Source of the DNA: Deltaproteobacteria bacterium
GTDB lineage: Bacteria > Desulfobacterota > Dissulfuribacteria > Dissulfuribacterales > QOAL01
Assembly: GCA_015486425.1 (NCBI GenBank)
Contig: WFRQ01000301.1
Coordinates: 1-10,850 of the forward strand
DNA length: 10,850 bases
Direction: 5' to 3'
Part shown: positions 1 through 5,377 of the stretch, in pieces
Numbering within the stretch: the first letter of the stretch is position 1
Layout: every line of letters starts with the position of its first letter
Notes under the pieces: model-generated
Told to the model about the DNA's origin: nothing
Databases searched by the model: none
Seen by the model: only the letters and a program-made list of their open reading frames with translations
Made by a program: the position numbers and the translations under genes

Positions 1-65
1 CATTTACAAGCGCCATGGAGGCAATATATGAGCAGGTGCGGATAAAAAACAAAAAGAGCCTGTAA
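1..65 (+). CDS. 3' end of an unidentified gene (partial)
   Basis: The first bases read as the tail of a plus-strand coding region. Starting at base 3 the frame is open up to a TAA stop at 63-65 and ends in FTSAMEAIYEQVRIKNKKSL. The charged, lysine-rich ending is a typical soluble-protein C-terminus, but about 20 residues are too few to name a family. A stem-loop (84-101) lies 18 bases after the stop. Nothing here links the gene to its neighbours. It could also be a chance open frame, because the window edge hides the rest. Confidence 0.45.
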   Translation, partial: FTSAMEAIYEQVRIKNKKSL

Positions 66-83
66 CCGCAGCCTATTGAATAC

Positions 84-101
84 CTGAACTGAACGGTTCA
101 G
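84..101 (+). other. Small hairpin after the upstream gene
   Basis: CTGAAC (84-89) pairs with GTTCAG (96-101) across a 6-base loop. It sits just downstream of the stop codon at 63-65. No T-run follows, so it is at best a weak or Rho-assisted 3' end structure rather than a clear intrinsic terminator. Confidence 0.3.
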
Positions 102-106
102 AGAAT

Positions 107-134
107 AGCTCAAAGCTGAAAGCTCAAGGCTCAA
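107..134 (+). repeat. Heptamer array A: four tandem AGCTSAA units
   Basis: Four heptamers abut without spacers: AGCTCAA (107-113), AGCTGAA (114-120), AGCTCAA (121-127) and GGCTCAA (128-134). The same four-unit design recurs at 7912-7939 and, inverted, at 8141-8168. The array runs straight into a roughly 30-bp block (128-157, GGCTCAAAGTAAAA...GCCATG...TTGCT) that recurs at 8112-8140 with one substitution and one deleted base. It is non-coding sequence between the upstream gene tail and vapB. Its function is unknown. Confidence 0.7.
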
Positions 135-157
135 AGTAAAAGAAGCCATGTTTTGCT

Positions 158-206
158 GGTGCCCAAACTCCAGTTTGGGTACCCATTGGTCTGAAGCTCC
201 TGCTTC
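158..206. repeat. Tandem hairpin pair with CTCC apex, 5' copy
   Basis: Two adjacent hairpins. The first (158-183) has a 12-bp stem including one G-T pair, a core of CCCAAACT (162-169) against AGTTTGGG (172-179), and a two-base CC tip. The second (193-206) is GAAGC, TCCT, GCTTC. A degenerate relative with a GG tip (the opposite-strand reading) may sit at 252-261. The same two-hairpin architecture with different stem sequence and 8-9 base spacing recurs at 7775-7824. Stem divergence with pairing kept suggests selection on, or mobilisation through, the folded form. Confidence 0.75.
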
Positions 207-281
207 TTACTTTTGATACCTGCAGGGTCGGTCACCTGTCCCTGTGTGGAAGCTGGAGTTCAAAAAAAATTATTTTCCACA

Positions 282-301
282 TTTTGAAACGCTCAATTCA
301 G
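282..301. repeat. 20-bp dispersed repeat, copy 1
   Basis: TTTTGAAACGCTCAATTCAG is repeated exactly at 5176-5195. Similarity extends more loosely on both sides: an AT-rich lead-in before it, and an ACAG followed by an AATATAG motif after it. Here it lies immediately upstream of the TTGACA box proposed for vapB, so the antitoxin's promoter may sit within or beside a mobile or shared repeat. Confidence 0.65.
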
Positions 302-302
302 A

Positions 303-329
303 TTGACAGTGCTCATGTATGAATATAGG
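303..329 (+). promoter_or_regulatory. Possible vapB promoter and operator
   Basis: TTGACA (303-308) is a perfect -35 consensus, but the best -10 (TATAGG, 324-329) is at a short 15-base spacing, so the promoter is tentative. TCAT-GT-ATGA (313-322) is a small palindrome between the boxes. VapB antitoxins usually repress their own operon by binding such palindromes, which makes it a candidate operator by inference only. Confidence 0.3.
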
Positions 330-364
330 GAGAATCTATACAAATCGGTCAGGGAGAGAATACC

Positions 365-622
365 ATGTCCCTAAATATCGCAAACCGTAAAGTGGAGGAA
401 AAGGCAATTCTCGCCAGTCGTATTCTGGGAACCAATAAAACCGCAGCGGTGGAGTATGCCTTGGACTATTACCTAAAACACCACAGGTCTCCATCTGAAC
501 ATGATAATGACATTCAGGAGGCTTCTCGTCTGCTTGATGAGATAGCTGAACTCCCAGTTATTGATAAACGAAAAGCGGATGAGATTATTGGCTACGATGA
601 AAATGGACTGCCATGCAAATAG
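365..622 (+). CDS. vapB: VapB-family antitoxin (type II toxin-antitoxin)
   Basis: This 85-residue protein is of the VapB/Rv0623-like type. It should bind DNA through an N-terminal ribbon fold and neutralise a PIN-domain RNase with its C-terminus. Residues 1-42 (MSLNIANRKVEEKA... GTNKTAAVEYALDYYLKHH) match the family's DNA-binding part: a short strand, then helices with the T-K-T-x-A-V-x-x-A-L pattern. The C-terminal stretch from residue 58 (EIAELPVIDKRKADEIIGYD, then ENGLP) is the family's toxin-wrapping tail. AGGGAGA (351-357) is a good ribosome binding site 7 bases before the ATG. The downstream vapC start overlaps the last 10 bases, a classic coupled arrangement. That toxin is broken (613-735), so this antitoxin appears to be an orphan. 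It may still autoregulate or neutralise related toxins encoded elsewhere. Confidence 0.88.
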   Translation: MSLNIANRKVEEKAILASRILGTNKTAAVEYALDYYLKHHRSPSEHDNDIQEASRLLDEIAELPVIDKRKADEIIGYDENGLPCK

Positions 623-735
623 TTGCTGACACTTCTGCCTTTATGGCGATCCTGTTAAAAGAAAATGATGCAGATATGTACCGAAAAGTTTTATTGGGGG
701 CAGAGAAGGTATTACTTAGGGTCTGCCGCAAATAA
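613..735 (+). pseudogene. vapC: Truncated VapC PIN-domain toxin
   Basis: The ATG at 613 lies inside the end of vapB, in the -4/-10 type overlap usual for vapBC operons. The reading starts MQIVADTSAFMAILLKENDA, the N-terminal strand and helix of a PIN-domain ribonuclease, including the first metal-binding aspartate (D6). Homology appears to last until about residue 35 (LLGAEKVLL). The frame then runs into unrelated RVCRK and a TAA at 733-735. VapC proteins are normally about 125-140 residues with four acidic active-site residues, and only the first is present. I found no further piece of the toxin downstream, so the gene looks cut by insertion followed by deletion. It should have no RNase activity. 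Confidence 0.8.
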
Positions 736-800
736 CTTCCCGGTTTTCTCTCTTCCCATGTAGGGTGCGCACCGCGCACTGTGAAAATTCTCCTCACACC
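717..800. other. Foreign junction after vapC, possible mobile-element end
   Basis: Sequence beginning at about AGGGTCTGCCGCAAATAAC replaces the rest of vapC. Its start resembles an insertion-sequence terminus, but no matching inverted end or transposase was found in the window. It includes the hairpin GTGCG-caccg-CGCAC (765-779) within GTAGGGTGCGCACCGCGCAC, a motif I recall as a dispersed non-coding repeat in environmental proteobacteria. Identity as an IS remnant is inference. Confidence 0.3.
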
Positions 801-1303
801 CCGATGGTTATATCTCCCCCAGGATTTAAAAATGAATCATACGGCTTCTTTTATTTTTGAGGTAACTGTTTATCCCCCTCCTCAAGGATGAATTTCCATA
901 ACGGAAAGTCGTTTTTCACGCGACAATTTTTTCTTGATACGTATCTGCTCAGAGAGTGCTGCAGATGCAAGGCGGAGGGGGCGAAGTCGTACTTCCCGTA
1001 CTTCGAGTCCCCGACAACGTAGCAGATGCGGTACCCCCTGAGCAGATACCTTTTGAGCGCAATGGTACACCATAGGGGAATGTAAATCATCGTATTGATG
1101 GTTCTGGAGTTCATGTCAAATTCTTCGGTTATTCAAGAGTCATTGCCCCGCATCTTGCCGCCCCTTACGCGTGACGTTCTCAGCCCTCACCAATAATCTT
1201 CATTGATTTTCCTGTTGAATATGGTTTAATAGTATTAAAGGTTTGATCTTATTCACGCACAAGTTCGATATGGGCAAGATAGAAATACTATTCAGAAGAG
1301 CCA
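736..1303. other. 568-bp gap without an intact gene
   Basis: This gap holds the junction sequence after vapC, a T-rich unassigned stretch (about 830-935), the 109-bp palindromic element (941-1049) and a GC-richer then AT-rich stretch leading to the ATPase. Open frames crossing 851-1114 on the minus strand read through the palindromic element and have no protein-like composition, so I do not call them. A weak promoter candidate for the ATPase is TTGATT (1203-1208) with TTTAAT (1225-1230) at 16-base spacing. Confidence 0.5.
941..1049 (-). repeat. Palindromic element, copy 1 (109 bp)
   Basis: Both ends are GTATCTGCTCAG in inverted orientation, forming long imperfect terminal arms. Read on the minus strand it has a left arm with GGTACCGCATCTGC, a middle with direct repeats GAAGTAC-GG-GAAGTAC inside a CGAAGT/ACTTCG stem, and a right arm with GCCTTGCATCTGCAGCAC. 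It aligns with 2995-3105 over its whole length in the opposite orientation, at roughly three quarters identity by hand. I saw no clear target-site duplication and no coding capacity, so it resembles a MITE or a large REP-like unit. Expansion by a transposase in trans is inference. Confidence 0.8.
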
Positions 1304-2752
1304 ATGAAAACAATATCGATTCAACAAGTCAGTAAAAGATTAAAAAATGAAAATCCTTGGTGGGATACTCCTGGCGACATCCCTGAAGCATTTTCTCTTT
1401 GGAATCCCCGTCCATACTTAGACCTTTTCTATCCTCTTGTCACAAACAGGGCCATCAACCGTGCCATCGTTTTGATGGGGCCGAGACGGGTAGGCAAAAC
1501 GGTCATGATCCATCACGCTATTAAGAAATTGATCAGTAGCGGGGTTAATCCCAACCACATCTGTTATGTTTCAATAGATCATCCAATTTATAATGGACTC
1601 GGACTTGATGATTTATTTGAATTATTTATGGATAATACAGGGGTTAATTACAAGAAAGAGGAATGCTATTTTTTCTTTGATGAAATTCAATATTTGAAAG
1701 AATGGGAACGGTATCTGAAAACAGTCGTTGACCGCTATCCAAAAGCGAGGTGTACGGTATCCGGTTCTGCAGCAGCAGCTTTGCGTCTTAAAAGCTCGGA
1801 GTCCGGGGCCGGAAGATTTACAGACTTTTTATTGCCGCCGCTTACATTTTATGAGTACTTGTTTTTGTTAAAAAAAACATCTCTAATCTCTATAGCCAAA
1901 GATAAGGATGGTAACAGTATATTCACTGCCAAAAATATCAAAAAACTTAATGGCCATTTTGTTGACTACATAAATTACGGGGGATATCCAGAGGTTATAT
2001 TCTCAAAAGACATCCGTTTAGACCCCGGCAGATTTATAAAAAACGACATCATAGACAAGGTGCTTCTACGTGATCTACCTGGGCTTTACGGCATACAAGA
2101 TATACAGGAATTAAATTATCTATTTACAACATTGGCCTACAATACAGCAAATGAGATTTCCCTAAACGAGCTGTCCAGAGGATCAGGAATTGCCAAGAAC
2201 ACGATAAAAAAATATATTGAGTACCTTGAAGCCGCATTTTTAATTCGCCTGGTTCATCGGGTTGACAGGAATGCCAGGAGATTTAAGAGAGCAAATTTTT
2301 TCAAAATCTATCTAACCAATCCATCGATCAGGGCTGCTCTCTTTGCTCCTGCAAAGGCAGAAGATGAAAATTTTGGTTCTCTTGTTGAAACAGCAATATT
2401 TTCACAATGGTTTCACTCCAAAACATTGCTTCATTACGCAAGATGGAACAATGGCGAAGTTGATATTGTTAAGGTTAGCGAAAAAGAGCAAAAAGCTATG
2501 TGGGCAGTAGAGGTGAAGTGGTCAGATCGTTTTTACGAAAGCCCAAAGGAATTGAAAAGTCTAATAAGTTTTTGCCATGCTCAAAACCTGAACAAAGCCC
2601 TTGTTACAACAACGACAAAAGAGGGTATCAAGACAAGAGAAAGTATTGAAATCGAGTATAAACCATCCAGCTTGTACTGCTTTCTTTTAGGGTACACCAT
2701 TATTGAGCATCAAAAAACAATCGACACTGCTGGTGTTTCTATTTCGATATAA
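1304..2752 (+). CDS. AAA+ ATPase with C-terminal DUF4143 domain
   Basis: This 482-residue protein belongs to the COG1373-type ATPases, whose cellular role is not settled. Walker A is GPRRVGKT (59-66). Walker B is CYFFFDEIQ (121-129, D126/E127). A sensor-like SGS is at 153-155. The family motifs LLPPLTFYEYL (176-186) and GGYPEV (226-231) follow, then a winged-helix region (about 285-319). The C-terminal domain has E361 in LVETAIF, GEVDIV (384-389) and VEVKW (402-406). The E...D...ExK spacing recalls a PD-(D/E)XK nuclease fold, but catalytic activity is not shown for the family. AGAAGAG (1294-1300) is a modest ribosome binding site. The gene is visibly richer in A+T than the lpt and purL genes. 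It is flanked by inverted palindromic elements with no operon partner, which suggests horizontal acquisition. Family call sure, biological role unknown. Confidence 0.9.
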   Translation: MKTISIQQVSKRLKNENPWWDTPGDIPEAFSLWNPRPYLDLFYPLVTNRAINRAIVLMGPRRVGKTVMIHHAIKKLISSGVNPNHICYVSIDHPIYNGLGLDDLFELFMDNTGVNYKKEECYFFFDEIQYLKEWERYLKTVVDRYPKARCTVSGSAAAALRLKSSESGAGRFTDFLLPPLTFYEYLFLLKKTSLISIAKDKDGNSIFTAKNIKKLNGHFVDYINYGGYPEVIFSKDIRLDPGRFIKNDIIDKVLLRDLPGLYGIQDIQELNYLFTTLAYNTANEISLNELSRGSGIAKNTIKKYIEYLEAAFLIRLVHRVDRNARRFKRANFFKIYLTNPSIRAALFAPAKAEDENFGSLVETAIFSQWFHSKTLLHYARWNNGEVDIVKVSEKEQKAMWAVEVKWSDRFYESPKELKSLISFCHAQNLNKALVTTTTKEGIKTRESIEIEYKPSSLYCFLLGYTIIEHQKTIDTAGVSISI

Positions 2753-2778
2753 AGTAGAATAGACAAGAGCCATATACG

Positions 2779-2805
2779 AGGCCCGGAAAGGATTAGAATG
2801 GGCCT
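2779..2805 (+). terminator. Weak hairpin after the ATPase gene
   Basis: AGGCCC (2779-2784) and GGGCCT (2800-2805) can pair across a 15-base loop, starting 26 bases after the ATPase stop. No real T-run follows, so an intrinsic terminator is doubtful. It may only mark the transcript end. Confidence 0.3.
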
Positions 2806-2993
2806 TGATATTCGGACATATTTCTCCGATAACACCTTTTATGAAATTTCCGGTGGCCATTTCAAAGCCTGTAAGCGTTGAATATACAACAGTACCACCT
2901 GATCATGATCTTACAGGTATGGATGATTTTACGGATAGCGCAGTGGATGTTGGTTTGTTCAGGGAGGACTGCGGAAGGGTTCAGGTGGAATAG
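2805..2993 (+). pseudogene. Possible Calx-beta-like coding remnant
   Basis: One frame encodes about 62 residues with a segment reading FPVAISKPVSVEYTTV followed shortly by GMDDFTDSAVDV. This resembles the strand pattern of Calx-beta domains (a SKPVxVxYTT strand, then a GxDFT motif) found in large bacterial adhesins. No start with a ribosome binding site is convincing. The fragment ends with a TAG at 2991-2993, exactly where the second palindromic element begins (2995). If real, it is an internal scrap of a much larger surface-protein gene. It could equally be a chance open frame, so the call is tentative. Confidence 0.35.
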
Positions 2994-2994
2994 C

Positions 2995-3105
2995 GTATCT
3001 GCTCACAGGGTACCGTATCTATCGCGTTGCCAGACGCTTGAAGTACAAGGAAGTACGTCTGAGTATCCCCCTGCCTTGTATCTGCAGCACCCTGTAAGTA
3101 GATAC
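2995..3105 (+). repeat. Palindromic element, copy 2 (111 bp)
   Basis: It starts GTATCTGCTCACAGGGTACC and ends GCACCCTGTAAGTAGATAC. The two ends form 19-bp imperfect inverted repeats (16 of 19 matching). The middle keeps the duplicated GAAGTAC core (GAAGTAC-AAG-GAAGTAC) but here sits in a different stem, AGACG/CGTCT. Against copy 1, the substitutions in the 17 bases after the left arm are all transitions. It lies between the ATPase and the convergent rluD gene, in the opposite orientation to copy 1, so the ATPase is bracketed by inverted copies. Confidence 0.8.
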
Positions 3106-3277
3106 AAGAGAATTTGCACGGCATTATTCAGAAGTTACACTTTCATGAGTGCTTGCCATGCCATGCATTGCAACAGCGGGGCATGAAAATTACAAATAGG
3201 TGCAGTGTATTTTCATGATTAAAAAAGCATATATCACAACCCCTGTGAAAGGTGCTGGCGGCGCGATGCTTGAGAGT
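3106..3277. other. Gap between element copy 2 and rluD 3' end
   Basis: This short convergent intergenic stretch has no coding signal. It contains a TTTCATG/CATGAAA inverted pair (3141-3147 and 3182-3188), which uses the same arm sequence as the long hairpin before purL but with an unrelated interior, and the possible rluD terminator at 3219-3248. Confidence 0.4.
3219..3248 (-). terminator. Possible rluD terminator
   Basis: Read on the minus strand downstream of the rluD stop, TCACA (complement of 3244-3248) pairs with TGTGA (complement of 3234-3238) around a 5-base loop. A run of six T follows 7 bases later (complement of 3221-3226). The stem is short and the T-run is displaced, so efficiency would be low. 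Confidence 0.35.
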
Positions 3278-4219
3278 TCAGGATAATGCGCTGATGACCT
3301 TTTTCATGTCTTCAGGAACTGGCGCCTGCCACCGCATCCTCTCTCTGGTTAGAGGGTGTGTGACAGCAAGTTCAGCGGCGTGGAGCATCTGCCGCGGGAT
3401 TTTCACTGTCAGATCCTGGAGCTTTACAACTGAAGGACCTCCATAAAGCATATCCCCGAGAAGCGGATGGCCGATGGATGACATGTGAACCCTGATCTGG
3501 TGAGTTCGGCCTGTGAGTATGTGCGCCTCTATCAGTGAGGCCCCTTTCATCTCCCGCATGATTTTCCACTGCGTAAGCGCCTCTTTCCCCCTGCTGACTC
3601 CTGCCGCCATCTTTTTCCTGTGTACAGGGTGACGCCCGATGGGGCTGTTGACTGTGCCGCTTCGGTCCCTGAGTTTACCTGCCACAAGGGCAATGTAGCG
3701 TTTATCTGTGGTTCTTGAGGCAAACTGTTCAATGAGTGACTGGTGAGCCGCATTGTCCTTGGCAATTATCACCAGCCCTGACGTGTCCTTGTCAAGCCTG
3801 TGAACAATCCCCGGCCTCATTGTATCTCCGATACCTTTAAGGTCGCCGCAGTGATGCAGAAGGCCGTGGACAAGGGTTGATCTCTCATGTCCTGCTCCAG
3901 GGTGTATCACCATGCCAGCAGGCTTGTTAATTACAATGATATGGCTGTCTTCAAAGATGATGTCAAGCAGCATTGCCTCCGGCGTGAGTTTCAGGGGCTC
4001 AGGGGCAGGAATCTCAAATTCCAGAATGTCTCCGGAGTTTATCCTGTGGCGAGGCAATGTAACCGGGTGGTCATTAAGATAAACCCGTCCCTCCTTTATG
4101 AAACGCTGGAGCCTGGTACGGGAAATGTCAGGGGCTCTAACTGCCAGGAATCTGTCAAGACGGGTTCCGGCGTCTGCGTCAGTTGCCTGGAATTTTATCT
4201 TCCTGCCCGGTGAGTTCAT
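3278..4219 (-). CDS. rluD: RluD-family 23S rRNA pseudouridine synthase
   Basis: This 313-residue enzyme converts uridine to pseudouridine in RNA. The RluA/RluD group typically acts on 23S rRNA, RluD itself in the helix 69 loop. An S4 RNA-binding domain covers about residues 17-63 (GTRLDRFLAV, RTRLQRFIKEGRVYLN). The catalytic domain has INKPAGMVIHPGAG (97-110), the signature GIVHRLDKDTSGL (137-149) with catalytic D143, RYIALV (174-179) and GRTHQIRVH (237-245). Length and domain order are normal. The start at 4219 lacks a clear Shine-Dalgarno. No better upstream start is evident, and the S4 domain begins at the expected distance. It follows carD on the same strand, but a strong terminator lies between, so it is probably transcribed mainly on its own. 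RluA, RluC and RluD paralogues are hard to separate by eye; the S4 domain and N-terminal layout fit RluD best. Confidence 0.9.
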   Translation of the reverse strand: MNSPGRKIKFQATDADAGTRLDRFLAVRAPDISRTRLQRFIKEGRVYLNDHPVTLPRHRINSGDILEFEIPAPEPLKLTPEAMLLDIIFEDSHIIVINKPAGMVIHPGAGHERSTLVHGLLHHCGDLKGIGDTMRPGIVHRLDKDTSGLVIIAKDNAAHQSLIEQFASRTTDKRYIALVAGKLRDRSGTVNSPIGRHPVHRKKMAAGVSRGKEALTQWKIMREMKGASLIEAHILTGRTHQIRVHMSSIGHPLLGDMLYGGPSVVKLQDLTVKIPRQMLHAAELAVTHPLTRERMRWQAPVPEDMKKVISALS

Positions 4220-4356
4220 TCACTGATGATTGAAACAGAATTGGTATTTGAGATGAAAAACAGTGAGGTCTTTTTACGCCGGAATGGCGGGCTTGCGGAG
4301 TTATTGTGGGAGGTCTGCGGGATGGTTTGCACAGTGGTTTTTTGCGAATAATAGAA

Positions 4357-4390
4357 TTAAAAGGGCCGCGCATGGATTGCAGCGACCCTT
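4357..4390 (-). terminator. Intrinsic terminator of carD
   Basis: On the minus strand AAGGGTCGC (complement of 4382-4390) pairs with GCGGCCCTT (complement of 4361-4369): 9 bp with one G-U, then a single bulged base and 3 more pairs (GCA/TGC) around a 5-base loop. The GC-rich stem runs directly into TTTT then AA (complement of 4357-4362). It lies 31 bases after the carD stop. Confidence 0.85.
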
Positions 4391-4421
4391 CAAGAAGGTT
4401 TTTCCCGTTTTGGACAGCCCC

Positions 4422-4961
4422 TTATATGGCGAGGTCGACATCCGGCACAGGTATTTCTGCCTCTTCTTCACTCTTTTTCGGCCCGCCGAATATCTCTTCG
4501 ATTTCTTTTTCTATGGATGACTCCTTCTTGTTACGTGCAATGGAAAGCTCCTTGATAAGCAGCCCTCTTGCCGTATCCATCATCTTCTTTTCCCCAAAGG
4601 ACAGGGGTTTGTCCATTTGAAGTATATACAGGTCCCTGAGCACCGTGGCCAGGTCAAAGATAGAGCCGGTTTTTATTTTTTCCATGTATTCCCGGTAGCG
4701 GCGATTCCAGGTCTGGGTGGTAAATTCAACATCCTTTTTTTCCAGGATGGTGTAGACCTGTTCTACTTCCTGATCGGAAATTATGTTGCGAAGGCCCACG
4801 TTTTCCGCATTGTTCTGGGGGATCATGATCTTCATGTCGTTATCAAGGATGCGCATGATGTAAAAAAGCTGCGTGACTCCCCCGATGGTTTTTTCTTCTA
4901 TGGCCTCTATCCTCCCAACGCCATGGGCAGGATAGACTGCCAGATCATTTACCTTGAACAT
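4422..4961 (-). CDS. carD: CarD/CdnL-type RNA polymerase-binding regulator
   Basis: This 179-residue protein binds the RNA polymerase beta subunit through an N-terminal Tudor-like domain shared with TRCF/Mfd and stabilises open complexes, notably at rRNA promoters. The N-terminus MFKVNDLAVYPAHGVGRIEA is the family hallmark. The RNAP-interacting domain covers about residues 1-65. The helical C-terminal domain contains WNRRYREYMEKI, which carries the usual DNA-contacting tryptophan region, and LSFGEKKMMDTARGLLIKEL. A low-complexity acidic tail (KKSEEEAEIPVPDVD) ends the protein. An in-frame ATG at 5021 would add 20 residues, but I chose 4961: it gives the canonical family start and has GGAG (complement of 4968-4971) 6 bases upstream. 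It lies 416 bp downstream of lptG, so it probably has its own promoter. Confidence 0.92.
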   Translation of the reverse strand: MFKVNDLAVYPAHGVGRIEAIEEKTIGGVTQLFYIMRILDNDMKIMIPQNNAENVGLRNIISDQEVEQVYTILEKKDVEFTTQTWNRRYREYMEKIKTGSIFDLATVLRDLYILQMDKPLSFGEKKMMDTARGLLIKELSIARNKKESSIEKEIEEIFGGPKKSEEEAEIPVPDVDLAI

Positions 4962-5175
4962 AAAATACTCCATTGTAAGATTGTTACACCTGAATTGGGC
5001 GATTGTTCGTATTTGCTGCATATCCGCGAAAGATGAATGCCCATTCTATTCAGCTAAATGGGGATACCGATAACAAAGGAGTTGCAGTAAATGCGGCAAT
5101 CCCGAAGGGTTTCAAAATTTGAAGACTGTAATATATGTAACTCCTTTTGATATTGTCGAAATAATATTCTTCGAC

Positions 5176-5195
5176 TTTTGAAACGCTCAATTCAG
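5176..5195. repeat. 20-bp dispersed repeat, copy 2
   Basis: This is an exact match to 282-301. It follows a GTCGAA/TTCGAC stem-loop and precedes an ACAG...AATATAG tail that also occurs, with different spacing, after copy 1. The shared segment is therefore probably longer than 20 bp, with small insertions or deletions. Confidence 0.65.
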
Positions 5196-5212
5196 GTTAC
5201 AGATAATATAGC

Positions 5213-5253
5213 GTATGACAACGCCGCAGATGCGGTACCCTGTGAGCAGATAC
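5213..5253 (-). repeat. Palindromic element, copy 3 (deleted derivative)
   Basis: Bases 5217-5253 on the minus strand read GTATCTGCTCACAGGGTACC followed by GCATCTGCGGCGTTGTC, matching the left 37 bases of copy 1 at 33 positions. The rest of the element is missing, but the remaining side keeps ATAGCGTAT (5208-5216), identical to the flank and first four bases of copy 2 (2990-2998). This looks like a full element that lost about 70 internal bases rather than a random half. Confidence 0.7.
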
Positions 5254-5377
5254 CGCCTTTATTGTCAATAATCTGTTAAAATAACATATTTTAGAGGGTT
5301 TTTAAACAGCAAAGAGTCAGACAGCCCCTTACTCTATGGCACTGCCTTACAGTTAATCACTATTTTGGTCTTCAGGG

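Larger units (their letters stand above)
4962..5377. other. 416-bp gap between lptG and carD
   Basis: There is no gene here. It should hold the carD promoter (minus strand), though I see no convincing -35/-10 pair. It contains a 9-bp inverted pair AAAGGAGTT (5075-5083) and AACTCCTTT (5139-5147), the palindrome TTCAAAATTTGAA (5111-5123), a GTCGAA/TTCGAC stem (5155-5175), the second 20-bp repeat (5176-5195), a decayed palindromic element (5213-5253) and an AT-only-looped palindrome TGTTAAAATAACA (5274-5286). Small open frames on either strand look like noise. Confidence 0.6.

Noticed and set aside
941..1049. Integron attC-like site, because of the ~110-bp folded palindrome and a GTTG motif
   Set aside because: The ends are GTATC/GATAC rather than the RYYYAAC and GTTRRRY core boxes, the arms are nearly symmetric, and no integrase or cassette array is present.
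851..1114. Minus-strand open frames of 63-87 residues
   Set aside because: They run through the palindromic element, lack a ribosome binding site and show no protein-like pattern. A similar frame would arise in any copy of the repeat.
4422..5021. Longer carD start at 5021
   Set aside because: The extra 20 residues do not look like the family. The ATG at 4961 gives the standard MFKVNDLAVYPAHG start with GGAG 6 bases upstream.
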